Assembly (NCBI RefSeq): GCF_033193315.1
Contig: NZ_CP136187.1
Coordinates: forward strand, 3,417,501 to 3,481,500
DNA: 64,000 nucleotides
Reading direction: 5' to 3'
Source: Agathobaculum sp. NTUH-O15-33
Lineage (GTDB): Bacteria; Bacillota; Clostridia; Oscillospirales; Butyricicoccaceae
Of this stretch, positions 35,461 to 43,461 are shown piece by piece. How positions within the stretch are numbered: position 1 is the stretch's first letter; every line of letters begins with the position of its first letter. The notes beneath the pieces are model-generated. The model worked only from the letters and a program-made list of their open reading frames with translations. It had not been told where the DNA came from and ran no database searches. A program made the translations under genes and the position numbers.

Positions 35461-35518
35461 TGCATTCTTGGTGATTCGCGCCGCCAATGTCATTTAGTTA
35501 AGGAAATTGTATATGTCT

Positions 35519-35605
35519 GTCATCCTTCGCTCTCATTCGATCGCCGCTCGGCGGCGATCGGAGGATAGAGGACTACGGTCTCGTCACTACGTTCCTCAGA
35601 ATGAC
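35519..35605. repeat. Short interspersed repeat ending in GTCAT/ATGAC
   Basis: The segment runs from GTCATCCTTCG to CCTCAGAATGAC, with imperfect inverted ends and an internal perfect hairpin (CGATCGCCGCTCGGCGGCGATCG-like, 35538-35560). The GTCATTCTGAGGAACG-type end resembles an interspersed motif found in many bacterial genomes. About 50 bp of it (CTCTCATTCGATCGCC onward) are homologous to an insert inside element copy B at 47650-47702. It occupies much of the 324-bp gap before the first RpiR gene. Confidence 0.65.
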
Positions 35606-35655
35606 AATACAAACCCAAACCAAACGACATTGGTATCCCCACCCCGCCGTCTTGC

Positions 35656-35684
35656 TGGACATTCCCCGCCCCATCCGGTATACT
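35656..35684 (+). promoter_or_regulatory. Promoter of the RpiR pair
   Basis: TGGACA (35656-35661) and TATACT (35679-35684) are separated by 17 bp, about 32 nt before the GTG start. Confidence 0.65.
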
Positions 35685-35715
35685 GGTAAAAAAGGGTGCA
35701 AAGGGGCTGGACCGC

Positions 35716-36513
35716 GTGAAGCTGGATGAACTGTTTAACGAGCACCGTCCACAGCTTGGGGATAACGACCTGTATATTTGGAACTATATCGCGCCGCGCA
35801 AACGCGCCTGCGCCCGCCTGTCGATCGAAGAGCTGGCAAAGCGCTGCAACGTTTCGCGCACCACCATTCTGCGCTTTGCGCAAAAGCTGGGCTTACAGGG
35901 CTACAGCGAGCTCAAGCTGCTCATGCGCATGGAGCTGGACGAGCAGCAGGGACAGGCCCCGGACTACATCGGCCAAGCGTGCGACGCTTACCGCCAAATG
36001 ATGGACGCCATCTGCCAAAAGGACTGTACGGACCTGTTCCGGCAGATCGATCAGGCGGAAAACCTTTATGTATTCAGTTCCGGTATGCTGCAAGATGCGG
36101 TGGCGCGCGAGCTGTGCCGCGTCTTTCCGGTGGGCGACCGGTGGTTCTTCCACATCCACGCGGGCAGCGAAGCCGATGTACTGCTGCAAAACGTGACCGC
36201 GCGCGATTTGGTGCTGATCCTATCCGTGTCCGGCGAATCGCCGCATGTGCTCAGCTTAGCGCAGGCGCTCAAGGTGCGCGGCATCCCGGTCGTTTCGGTC
36301 ACACGGCTGCGGGAAAACACGCTCGCGCAGCTGTGCGACACGCGGCTGTACGTTTCCACCATTGAAATGACCGAGCAGGAGCTGGGCGCGCAATATCAAT
36401 CGACCACCTCTTTTTTTATCCTGATCGAACTTTTATTCCTGAAATACATGGAATACCGAAAGGAGGCGGCCGGGCGTGACGCTGGAAACGCTGATCGAGC
36501 AGAATTACCATAA
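35716..36513 (+). CDS. MurR/RpiR-family transcriptional regulator (first)
   Basis: 265 residues: an N-terminal RpiR helix-turn-helix (about 1-75, with SIEELAKRCNVSRTTILRFAQKLGLQGYSELK) and a C-terminal SIS sugar-phosphate-binding domain (about 105-245, with LILSVSGESP). Such regulators respond to phosphosugars, here possibly glucose 6-phosphate or a phospho-disaccharide from the adjacent operon. The start is GTG with AAGGGG upstream. The 3' end overlaps the second RpiR gene by 38 bp. Confidence 0.9.
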   Translation: MKLDELFNEHRPQLGDNDLYIWNYIAPRKRACARLSIEELAKRCNVSRTTILRFAQKLGLQGYSELKLLMRMELDEQQGQAPDYIGQACDAYRQMMDAICQKDCTDLFRQIDQAENLYVFSSGMLQDAVARELCRVFPVGDRWFFHIHAGSEADVLLQNVTARDLVLILSVSGESPHVLSLAQALKVRGIPVVSVTRLRENTLAQLCDTRLYVSTIEMTEQELGAQYQSTTSFFILIELLFLKYMEYRKEAAGRDAGNADRAELP

Positions 36514-37240
36514 GCTGAGCGAGAACGATCTTTACATTTGGGACTACATCCGCACCCACCCCGCGCAGTGCCGCGACGGCTCGATCGACGAGCTGGCCGC
36601 CGCGTGCAGCATTTCGCACACGACGATTTTGCGCTTTGCCAAAAAGCTGGGGCTGACCGGCTTCAGCGAACTTAAGGTGCTGCTGAAATGGCAGGAGCCC
36701 GCGCAAAACCGCTTTCGCAGCGACGAAATCACGCGCACCATACAGGATTATCAGCAAACAATGGAATACCTCTGCATGGTGGACCTATCGGATCTGTTCA
36801 CCCTGATTGATCGGGCGGGCAAGATCTATATTTACGGCTCGGGCAGCGTGCAGCAGCTTGCCGCGCAGGATCTGAAGCAGAAGTTTTTCCACGGCAACAA
36901 GCTTTTCCACACGGTGGAGGGTGAGGAGGAGATGCGCAAGCTCGCCGGACGGCTGGGCGAGAACGATTTGATGATCTTTATCTCGCTATCGGGCAATAAT
37001 GCGTTTGTCAACGCCATTGCCGAGCAACTCAAGCAAAAGGGACGGACGATTGTCTCCATCTGCCGTGTGCAGGGCAACCGGCTGATCTACCTGAGCGATA
37101 TCAACATCCCTTTTTTCACCCACGCCATTGACGCGGGCGTGCCGGTCGAACTGTGGCCGGTCAACCTGATTTTTCAGGTCAACGAATTTCTGCTGCTCCG
37201 GTATCTGGAATATCTGGACCGGCAGCGGAATAGATTATGA
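36476..37240 (+). CDS. MurR/RpiR-family transcriptional regulator (second)
   Basis: 254 residues with the same layout: RpiR helix-turn-helix (about 1-75, SIDELAAACSISHTTILRFAKKLGLTGFSELK) and SIS domain (about 105-235; YIYGSGSVQQL, LMIFISLSGNN). GTG start with AAAGGAGG inside the end of the upstream gene. The two tandem paralogues share about half of the helix-turn-helix residues by eye. They may form heterodimers or bind different operators; both ideas are inference. Confidence 0.9.
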   Translation: MTLETLIEQNYHKLSENDLYIWDYIRTHPAQCRDGSIDELAAACSISHTTILRFAKKLGLTGFSELKVLLKWQEPAQNRFRSDEITRTIQDYQQTMEYLCMVDLSDLFTLIDRAGKIYIYGSGSVQQLAAQDLKQKFFHGNKLFHTVEGEEEMRKLAGRLGENDLMIFISLSGNNAFVNAIAEQLKQKGRTIVSICRVQGNRLIYLSDINIPFFTHAIDAGVPVELWPVNLIFQVNEFLLLRYLEYLDRQRNRL

Positions 37241-37254
37241 AAAGCGGGCGACTG

Positions 37255-37296
37255 CACATGAAAAAGCGGCCCCTTAAGGGGCCGCTTTTTCATGTG
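37255..37296. terminator. Perfect 42-bp palindromic bidirectional terminator
   Basis: CACATGAAAAAGCGGCCCC is followed immediately by its reverse complement, giving a stem with A5 and T5 tracts on the two sides. It serves the RpiR pair and the convergent DUF1622 gene. Confidence 0.85.
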
Positions 37297-37585
37297 CGGA
37301 TTCTTCTGTTTTGATCTCCCAATGGATCAGCAGGGTAAGCGCCGCGCGCAAAATGATGATCGCGCCGACCAGCATAATCTCGGAGAACTCGCGCACGACG
37401 ACCGTGCGCAGGATTTCGCTGCCCAGCTTAAATTCCAATCCCGTGGACATGCCCTTGGCAAGCTTTAAGCGGGTAAACGGATCGCGCCGCAGGTAGTGGT
37501 AAAGCCCCATAGCGCCTGTGACTACAATGACGGATACGCCGCCCAGCTCAAAGAGCAGGATGGCGGCGTCCGTCACGAACGCCAA
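37274..37585 (-). CDS. DUF1622 membrane protein
   Basis: At least 103 residues with two or three hydrophobic helices and the family core LEFKLGSEILRTVVVRE. Function unknown. The 5' end is uncertain. TTG at 37585 is the first usual start, but the nearest Shine-Dalgarno (AAGGGGG, just after the trpB stop) is about 28 nt upstream. Codons between them read in the same frame (PIEQLHSL) like a natural N-terminus, so a non-standard start such as ATC at 37606 or CTG at 37597 is possible. The gene is coupled to trpB, the stop of which is only 42 bp before the TTG. Confidence 0.7.
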   Translation of the reverse strand: MAFVTDAAILLFELGGVSVIVVTGAMGLYHYLRRDPFTRLKLAKGMSTGLEFKLGSEILRTVVVREFSEIMLVGAIIILRAALTLLIHWEIKTEESAHEKAAP

Positions 37586-37627
37586 AAGGCTATGCAGTTG
37601 TTCGATCGGCTTTACCCCCTTCCGTTT

Positions 37628-39001
37628 TTACGCCTCCGGCTGCTTCGGCAGGGTAGCAAAGCCCTGCTCTAATTCTTCGTCGGAGGGTACGTGGTTGACC
37701 ATGGTGTGATTCAGGTACGCTTCATAAGCGGCCATATCGAAATAGCCGGTGCCGGTCAGGCCGAAGAGAATGGTCTTGGCCTCGCCGGATTCGCGGCACT
37801 TGATCGCTTCATCAATCGCGCAGCGAATCGCGTGGGACGATTCGGGCGCGGGTAGAATGGTTTCCAGCTTGGCGAACTGAACGGCAGCGTCAAACACATC
37901 GGTCTGCTTGACGGCGTTCGCTTCCATGTAGCCATCGTGGTACAGCTTGGAAAGGATGGGGCTCATACCGTGGTAGCGCAGGCCGCCCGCATGGTTGGAG
38001 GCCGGGATGAAGCCGTTGCCCAGCGTGTACATACGCGCCAGCGGGGTCACGTGGCCGGTATCGCAGAAATCATAGGCGTACTTGCCGCGTGTGAGCGACG
38101 GGCAGGAAGCGGGCTCGACCGCGATAATGCGGGGATTGGCCTTGCCGGTCAGCTTATCCTGCATGAACGGCGCGATCAGGCCGCCGAGGTTGGAGCCGCC
38201 GCCCGCGCAGCCGATGACGATATCCGGGTATTCGCCCAGAATCTCCATGGCGGTCTTGCTTTCCAGCCCGATGATGGACTGGTGCAACAGCACCTGATTG
38301 AGTACCGAGCCGAGCACGTAGCGGCAACCCTCGTGCTTTACCGCCATTTCAACCGCTTCCGAGATCGCGCAGCCGAGCGAGCCCGAGGTGTTCGGGTCGT
38401 TTGCAAGGATGGCGCGGCCGGCATCGGTCGTCATGGAGGGCGAAGGGGTGACGTTCGCGCCGAAGGTCTGCATGACCGCCTTGCGGTAGGGCTTCTGCTC
38501 GTAGGATACCTTGACCATGAACACGTTCAGGTCAAGGCCGTAGAACGAGCAAGCTTCGGAAAGCGCCGTACCCCACTGGCCCGCGCCGGTCTCGGTCGTC
38601 AGCGAGGTCAGGCCCTGTTCCTTGGCGTAATACGCCTGCGCGATGGCGGAGTTGAGCTTGTGGCTGCCCGAGGTGTTGTTGCCCTCGAACTTGTAATAGA
38701 TCTTCGCCGGGGTATCGAGCGCCTTTTCCAGATTGTACGCGCGGATCAGCGGCGAGGGACGGTAAATGCGGTATTCCTCCATAATGCCGTCCGGGATGTC
38801 GACATAGCGGGTCTCGCCGTCCATCTCCTGATGCGCCAGTTTTTCGCAGAAGATCGGATAAAGGTCCTTCTCCTCCAACGGCTCCATGGTGCCGGGGTTC
38901 AGCATCGGATCGGGCTGCTCTTTCATATCGGCCCGCAGGTTATACCACTGCGTCGGCATTTGATCTTCCGTTAAATACAGTCTGTGAGGAATCTTAGCCA
39001 T
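37628..39001 (-). CDS. trpB: TrpB2-type tryptophan synthase beta-like enzyme
   Basis: A PLP enzyme that joins indole and serine to make tryptophan. 457 residues is the length of the TrpB2 (stand-alone) subgroup, longer than TrpB1. The PLP Lys lies in NTSGSHKLNSA (about residue 115), the phosphate loop in GCAGGGSNLGG, and the C-terminal Ser/Gly motif in FGLTGTGYFD. No trpA is nearby, which suits TrpB2. ATG 39001 has AAAGGGAGAG; the longer frame upstream lies in the T-box leader and is rejected. A tRNA-Trp-type T-box controls it. Confidence 0.92.
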   Translation of the reverse strand: MAKIPHRLYLTEDQMPTQWYNLRADMKEQPDPMLNPGTMEPLEEKDLYPIFCEKLAHQEMDGETRYVDIPDGIMEEYRIYRPSPLIRAYNLEKALDTPAKIYYKFEGNNTSGSHKLNSAIAQAYYAKEQGLTSLTTETGAGQWGTALSEACSFYGLDLNVFMVKVSYEQKPYRKAVMQTFGANVTPSPSMTTDAGRAILANDPNTSGSLGCAISEAVEMAVKHEGCRYVLGSVLNQVLLHQSIIGLESKTAMEILGEYPDIVIGCAGGGSNLGGLIAPFMQDKLTGKANPRIIAVEPASCPSLTRGKYAYDFCDTGHVTPLARMYTLGNGFIPASNHAGGLRYHGMSPILSKLYHDGYMEANAVKQTDVFDAAVQFAKLETILPAPESSHAIRCAIDEAIKCRESGEAKTILFGLTGTGYFDMAAYEAYLNHTMVNHVPSDEELEQGFATLPKQPEA

Positions 39002-39045
39002 AGTAGTTTCTCTCCCTTTATGATAAATTATTTGCTTATGAAATA

Positions 39046-39334
39046 TAAAAAAACTCCTGCCCCACCGAAATGGGACAGGAGTTTGTAAACTCTTGCGGTA
39101 CCACCCAAATTGACGCAAAAAGCGCCCACTTTGGCCACACATCGATCAATGTGCGCTCCCCTGATAACGGGTGGAGTCCCCGGCGCTGATACTCGGCCAA
39201 AAATGCTTCGGCCTTTCGCGTTGCCCTGCTGAAGTCCATTCACAAGGTTCTTGCCTGCCGCGATCCCACCGCCCGCGGCTCTCTGAGAGGTTCGATCTCC
39301 CTGCTACTCGTCTTCGTCCTTGGTTTGTCGTTAT
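39046..39334 (-). promoter_or_regulatory. T-box riboswitch sensing tRNA-Trp
   Basis: The minus-strand leader of trpB has the T-box motif GGTGGTACCGCAAGAG (about 39091-39106). A terminator hairpin AAACTCCTG...CAGGAGTTT with a T7 tract follows (39046-39084). A Stem I upstream carries AGAGAG and GGTGGGA elements. The specifier context GAA-TGG-A (TGG at 39238-39236) matches a Trp codon. Uncharged tRNA-Trp would stabilise the antiterminator and turn on trpB. Confidence 0.9.
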
Positions 39335-39340
39335 GTTGAC

Positions 39341-39369
39341 AGTATAAGCGCGGATTTTTGATTTGTCAA
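39341..39369 (-). promoter_or_regulatory. Consensus promoter of the T-box-trpB transcript
   Basis: On the minus strand TTGACA (39369-39364) and TATACT (39346-39341) are separated by 17 bp. Confidence 0.85.
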
Positions 39370-39430
39370 GCGGATTTCCTGAAATTTTCGTGATAATATT
39401 TTATTGCATTTTTCTCATTTTGAGAAACTT

Positions 39431-40294
39431 TTATCCGAAGCGGCCGATCGCGCCGTACTGCGCGGGCCGTCGGTCGCGGAACACGCCCCAATCGCGGCGG
39501 AACGCGCGCACCGCATCCAGATCGAAGGTGTGCGTCAGAATGGCCGCATCGTCGCGCGGAGCCTGCTCGACGATCTGGCCGGTCTCATCCGCGATGAAGG
39601 AAGAGCCGTAAAACGTCAGCGAGGAGGACTGCTGCTGGTTATCCACCGAAGGCGTCACCGTTTCCGTGCCGATACGGTTGGCCGCGATTACGGGCATCAG
39701 ATTGGCCGCCGCGTGGCCCTGCATGCAGCGCTGCCAATGCGGCATGGAATCGCAATCCAGAATCGGCTCCGAACCGATGGCAGTCGGATAAAGCAGCAGC
39801 TCCGCGCCCATAAGCGCCATGCTGCGCGCGGCCTCCGGGAACCACTGGTCCCAGCAAATGCCCACGCCGATCTTGGCATACGCCGTGTCCCACACGCGGA
39901 AGCCGGTATCGCCGGGGGTGAAATAAAACTTTTCCTGATAAAAGTGGTCGTCCGGGATATGCGTTTTGCGGTATTGGCCCAAGATCGTGCCGTCTGCATC
40001 GATCACGGCGACGGTGTTGAAAAACGTGTTGCCCACGCGCTCGTAATAGCTCACCGGCAGCACGACGTGGAAATCGCGCGCCACCTCGGTCAGGCGTATC
40101 ACGGCGAGGTTTTCCTCCATCGGCGTGGCCAGCTTGTAATTTTCGTAATTCCGCTCCTGACAAAAGTACCAATTTTCAAACAGCTCGGGCAGCAGAATGA
40201 TCTGCGCGCCCAGCGCGGCGGCTTCCTCCACGCGCGGTGCGGCCTCTTCGAGGCCGTGGGTGATCTGGATCGCCGCTACGGTTACCTTGCTCAT
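39431..40294 (-). CDS. aguB: N-carbamoylputrescine amidase
   Basis: Hydrolyses N-carbamoylputrescine to putrescine, CO2 and ammonia. The 287-residue nitrilase-fold enzyme has the Glu-Lys-Cys triad: LLPELFE (Glu37), YRKTHIPD (Lys110) and GICWDQWFPE (Cys147). The DDHFYQEKFYF segment is typical of AguB. It follows aguA by 115 bp on the same strand and probably shares its transcript. Confidence 0.93.
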   Translation of the reverse strand: MSKVTVAAIQITHGLEEAAPRVEEAAALGAQIILLPELFENWYFCQERNYENYKLATPMEENLAVIRLTEVARDFHVVLPVSYYERVGNTFFNTVAVIDADGTILGQYRKTHIPDDHFYQEKFYFTPGDTGFRVWDTAYAKIGVGICWDQWFPEAARSMALMGAELLLYPTAIGSEPILDCDSMPHWQRCMQGHAAANLMPVIAANRIGTETVTPSVDNQQQSSSLTFYGSSFIADETGQIVEQAPRDDAAILTHTFDLDAVRAFRRDWGVFRDRRPAQYGAIGRFG

Positions 40295-40409
40295 ATGATC
40301 TAAAACTCCTTCTTATGGTTTGGCCGCGGATGCGCGGCACGGCTCGTTTAAACACCATAGCAAAAAACGGGCTCCCGCTTTCGCGCCGCATCAAACGGCT
40401 TTGAGCCGG

Positions 40410-41492
40410 TCACACCGCCGGTATTTGCTGCGTGATGCAATGGATATTGCCGCCGCCGATCAGGATATTCCGCGTGGGGATGGAAACGATCTCGCGCGTG
40501 GGGAAAAGCCCCTGCAAAATGCGCACGGCTTCCGCGTCCGCCGGGTCGTCGAACGCGGGCATGACGACCGCGCCGTTCGCAATATAAAAATTAACGTAGC
40601 TTGCCGCAAGGCGCTCGCCCGGCACGCGGGTCGGCTCGCCCTCGCAGAAATCAAGGCCGCCGCATTCCTCTTCCGTGATGGTAACGGGCCGGGGCAGCGG
40701 CAGCTTGTGCACACGGATGGCCCGCCCCTTCGCGTCCCGCTCGTCCGCGAGCGTTTGCAGGCAGGCGTTCGACAGCGCGAACTGCGGGTCGCTCTCGTCG
40801 TCCGTCCAAGCAAGCACGACCTCGCCGGGCGCGGTGAACGCGCAGATGTTGTCCACGTGCTCGTCCGTTTCGTCGCGGTAAATACCGCGCGGCAGCCAAA
40901 TCACCTTTTGCACATTCAAATAATCGCATAGGGTGCGCGTGATTTCGTCCTTCGTCATATCGGGGTTGCGGTTGGGGTTTAAAAGGCACGCCCCGGTGAC
41001 CAGCGCGGTGCCCTGCCCGTCCACATGGATCGAGCCGCCCTCCAAAATAAACGCGCGCTTATCATAGCAGTCGTCGCCGTACAGGTCGCACACCTTGCGG
41101 GCGGCGGCGGCATCCCGCAGGCAGTCCGGGTAAAGCCCGCCCCATGCATTAAAGCCCCAGTCGATCCCGCGCCGCGTGCCGCGGCCATTCACCACATAGG
41201 TGGGGCCTACGTCGCGCGCCCATGCGTCGTCCGTCGCCGTTTCGATCACGCGCACGTTCGCCGGCAGCGCCAACCGGGCGTTATCATACTGCCGGGGCGA
41301 GCACAAAACCGTCACGCGCTCGCTGCGCCCAATGGCGGCGGCAATCTGAACAAACGCGCGTCTGGCCGCGTACGCGCCATACTGCCAGGAATCGCCCCGT
41401 TCGGGCCAGATCATCAGGCAGCCTTCGTGCGCTTCCCACTCGGCAGGCATATGAAATCCGTCCCGCGCGGGGGCTGTGTGTAAAATTTCCAT
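40410..41492 (-). CDS. aguA: Agmatine deiminase
   Basis: Converts agmatine to N-carbamoylputrescine and ammonia. The 360-residue protein has the pentein fold with DAWARDVGPTYVVN near residue 90, LEGGSIHVDG, and the C-terminal catalytic Cys in GGGNIHCITQQ (about residue 352). The ATG at 41492 (Shine-Dalgarno TGGAGAAAG) is chosen over a longer upstream frame. With aguB it gives putrescine from agmatine; no arginine decarboxylase is in the window. Confidence 0.95.
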   Translation of the reverse strand: MEILHTAPARDGFHMPAEWEAHEGCLMIWPERGDSWQYGAYAARRAFVQIAAAIGRSERVTVLCSPRQYDNARLALPANVRVIETATDDAWARDVGPTYVVNGRGTRRGIDWGFNAWGGLYPDCLRDAAAARKVCDLYGDDCYDKRAFILEGGSIHVDGQGTALVTGACLLNPNRNPDMTKDEITRTLCDYLNVQKVIWLPRGIYRDETDEHVDNICAFTAPGEVVLAWTDDESDPQFALSNACLQTLADERDAKGRAIRVHKLPLPRPVTITEEECGGLDFCEGEPTRVPGERLAASYVNFYIANGAVVMPAFDDPADAEAVRILQGLFPTREIVSIPTRNILIGGGNIHCITQQIPAV

Positions 41493-41548
41493 GTCGCTTT
41501 CTCCATTTGCAATTCTTCTTCTCATAGGGTACAACATTTTCGCGGCAC

Positions 41549-41596
41549 TTGCAACGCCCCCGGCCATATGTTACACTAAAGTCACAAATTCTTCAA
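41549..41596. promoter_or_regulatory. Overlapping divergent promoters (aguA and membrane protein gene)
   Basis: Plus strand: TTGCAA (41549-41554), 17 bp, TACACT (41572-41577). Minus strand: TTGAAG (41596-41591), 17 bp, TAACAT (41573-41568). The two -10 boxes overlap by two bases, so RNA polymerase cannot occupy both at once. Confidence 0.65.
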
Positions 41597-41618
41597 GGTT
41601 TGCACAGGAGGCTCCTTC

Positions 41619-42098
41619 ATGTTTTATACGCCACAGTTCTTTTACTCGCCCCTTGCCGTATTGCTGCCGCTGCTCGGTCTGATTGTCGTTCTAGCGTGCG
41701 GGCTGGCGCTTTATTTTCTGTTTGTTCGCAAAACGCCGGAAAAGCCGCTTTCCCACGCGCTCGCTTGGCTGCATGACGCGCTCAATTTCCGCACGCTGTT
41801 TACGGAAAAGCTGCTGCGCGTTTTATACTGCATCGCCGTTTGCGCGCTCATCCTAGGCAGTGTGGACATGCTGTTCACCAACTTCCTCGGCGCTGTTTTG
41901 CTGTTTGTGATCGGCAACGTCGCGGCGCGCATCGTATTTGAGTTCGCGCTGCTGCTGCTCATTTTGTGCCGCAACACGCAGGAGATCAACCGAAAAATGG
42001 GCCCCCTGCCCGCCGAACCGCAACCCACCCAGCCGCCCGTTCAGCCCGTGCAGCCGCCCGTTCAACCCACGCAAACGGAAGACCGCACCACGCTTTAA
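41619..42098 (+). CDS. Hypothetical membrane protein with Pro/Gln-rich tail
   Basis: 159 residues. Hydrophobic helices lie at about 10-35, 65-85 and 90-115; the last 30 residues are a Pro/Gln repeat (QPPVQP-type). The size and helix arrangement are reminiscent of DUF4282 proteins, but I cannot assign it firmly. Shine-Dalgarno AGGAGG lies close to the ATG. It is a single gene between a divergent promoter and a strong terminator. Confidence 0.7.
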   Translation: MFYTPQFFYSPLAVLLPLLGLIVVLACGLALYFLFVRKTPEKPLSHALAWLHDALNFRTLFTEKLLRVLYCIAVCALILGSVDMLFTNFLGAVLLFVIGNVAARIVFEFALLLLILCRNTQEINRKMGPLPAEPQPTQPPVQPVQPPVQPTQTEDRTTL

Positions 42099-42102
42099 AC
42101 TT

Positions 42103-42138
42103 AACCGCCCCCGGAAACATTTGTTTCCGGGGGCGGTT
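42103..42138. terminator. Bidirectional terminator
   Basis: A 16-bp stem AACCGCCCCCGGAAAC with its complement at 42123-42138 and a 4-nt loop, between convergent genes. Confidence 0.85.
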
Positions 42139-42165
42139 TGCTATCTGTCTTTGCCGCTGCGCGAC

Positions 42166-42900
42166 CTACTCACGAGAAATAAACACCAGCTCCGCTTCAC
42201 TCGACAGGCTGCCTTCAAAATAAAAGCCGTTCCAGTCGAAAAACGGGAGCTGTTCGGGTCCGTCCAGCTGGTTCTGTAGGATGAACCGCGCCATTGCGCC
42301 GCGCGCCATTTTGGCCATGGTAGGCAGGCAGCGCAGCTTGCCCCGGCTGTAAACGAGAAAATTACAGGCGATCAGCCGGTCGCCGGGCCGCAAGAACGCG
42401 CGTACCGCGCGGCTGTACTCCTTGGAAGCAAGGTCGATCACCGGCTCGCCCGCCGCAAACAGGTCCTCGTAAAACGTTTTGTCCCAAAATCCGTATAACG
42501 ATTGCCCGCCGATCTTGTGCGCCAGCTCCAGCCGATACGGATGAATCGCATCCAGCGGCCGCAGCGGGCCGTAAAACCCGGAAAGCAAGCGCAAATGCTC
42601 CTGCGCGTACTCCAGCTCCCATTTGGACAGGCTGTGCGCGTCCAAGTAGCGGTAAGCCAAGCCGTCAAAGGTCAAGGCCGCAGCCGTGCCTCCCTCGTCC
42701 CGCCATTCGGCAAAATCCGCGCAGGCGCGCAGCGCGATGCGCGGGCCCACGTGCAAAACGCTTTCCAGTTCATGCGGCGCGAGCGCGCGCAATTCATCCC
42801 ACAGCCGCCGCGTAAGCTCCATGTAACGTGGCGCGGCGGTCTTGATATCCGGCCGTTCCGTGGGCCGCATGTTCTTTGCCGGCGATAGCATGGCGATCAT
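42166..42900 (-). CDS. yaaA: YaaA/UPF0246 peroxide-stress protein
   Basis: 244 residues covering the whole YaaA family: MIAMLSPAKNM at the start, GLAYRYLDAHSLS in the middle, LSGFYGPLRPLD, and KGxLRCLP-type and ARGAMARFI motifs near the end. In Escherichia coli YaaA lowers intracellular free iron under peroxide stress and binds DNA. ATG 42900 with CGGAGGG upstream. It is divergent from a DtxR/MntR-type metal regulator, fitting iron or manganese homeostasis. Confidence 0.92.
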   Translation of the reverse strand: MIAMLSPAKNMRPTERPDIKTAAPRYMELTRRLWDELRALAPHELESVLHVGPRIALRACADFAEWRDEGGTAAALTFDGLAYRYLDAHSLSKWELEYAQEHLRLLSGFYGPLRPLDAIHPYRLELAHKIGGQSLYGFWDKTFYEDLFAAGEPVIDLASKEYSRAVRAFLRPGDRLIACNFLVYSRGKLRCLPTMAKMARGAMARFILQNQLDGPEQLPFFDWNGFYFEGSLSSEAELVFISRE

Positions 42901-42928
42901 ATGGTTATCCCTCCGTTATCCTGCCCCT

Positions 42929-42997
42929 ATTATATACGGCGCGGCGGCTTATCGCAAGCGCGCGTATATTGCCAAATCTGCCAAGGCATGATAAAAT
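42929..42997. promoter_or_regulatory. Divergent promoters of yaaA and the DtxR-like gene
   Basis: Minus strand: TTGCGA (42957-42952), 17 bp, TATAAT (42934-42929). Plus strand: TTGCCA (42969-42974), 17 bp, TAAAAT (42992-42997). Eleven bases separate the two -35 boxes. Confidence 0.7.
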
Positions 42998-43033
42998 AAG
43001 ATATCTACATCCATCACTAGGAGGCGCAGTGCG

Positions 43034-43408
43034 ATGAAACTGCAGGAAAGCGCGGAAAATTATCTTGAAGCAATATATGTACTGTCTCAGGAAAAGGGCT
43101 CGGTTCGATCGATCGACGTGGCCCACTATATGGGCTTTTCCAAGCCGAGCATCAGCCGCGCCGTCGGCCTGCTGCGTGATAACGGCTTTGTCGCCATCGA
43201 CCAGAACGGTCTGCTCGCCCTGACCGAAGCCGGGCTGAAAACCGCGCAGTCGGTTTATGAGCGCCACACCGTGCTGACCGACTGGCTGGTCTCCATCGGC
43301 GTCAAACGCGAGACCGCCGCGCAGGACGCTTGCCGTATCGAGCATGTGATCAGCCGCGAAAGCTTTGAAAAGCTGAAAGAGCACCTGCGGGAACACCACA
43401 ATACGTAA
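43034..43408 (+). CDS. DtxR/MntR-family metal-dependent regulator
   Basis: 124 residues: N-terminal winged helix (ENYLEAIYVLS, VAHYMGFSKPSISRAV) and the metal-binding dimerisation domain (about 72-124) with ACRIEHVIS. It lacks the C-terminal SH3-like domain, as in MntR. Such proteins repress iron or manganese genes when the metal is bound. Shine-Dalgarno TAGGAGGCG. Own promoter and terminator; the divergent neighbour yaaA may be a target. Confidence 0.9.
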   Translation: MKLQESAENYLEAIYVLSQEKGSVRSIDVAHYMGFSKPSISRAVGLLRDNGFVAIDQNGLLALTEAGLKTAQSVYERHTVLTDWLVSIGVKRETAAQDACRIEHVISRESFEKLKEHLREHHNT

Positions 43409-43412
43409 CGCC

Positions 43413-43445
43413 ATCCCGCCCGGCCGCATGGCTGGGCGGGATTTT
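43413..43445 (+). terminator. Terminator of the DtxR-like gene
   Basis: A stem ATCCCGCCC...GGGCGGGAT (43413-43442) is followed by TTTCC. Confidence 0.75.
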
Positions 43446-43461
43446 CCGAAAGGAGCATAAA

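Noticed and set aside
35519..35605. Transposon or insertion sequence
   Set aside because: Only an 87-bp repeat with an internal hairpin is seen; no open frame or transposase exists.
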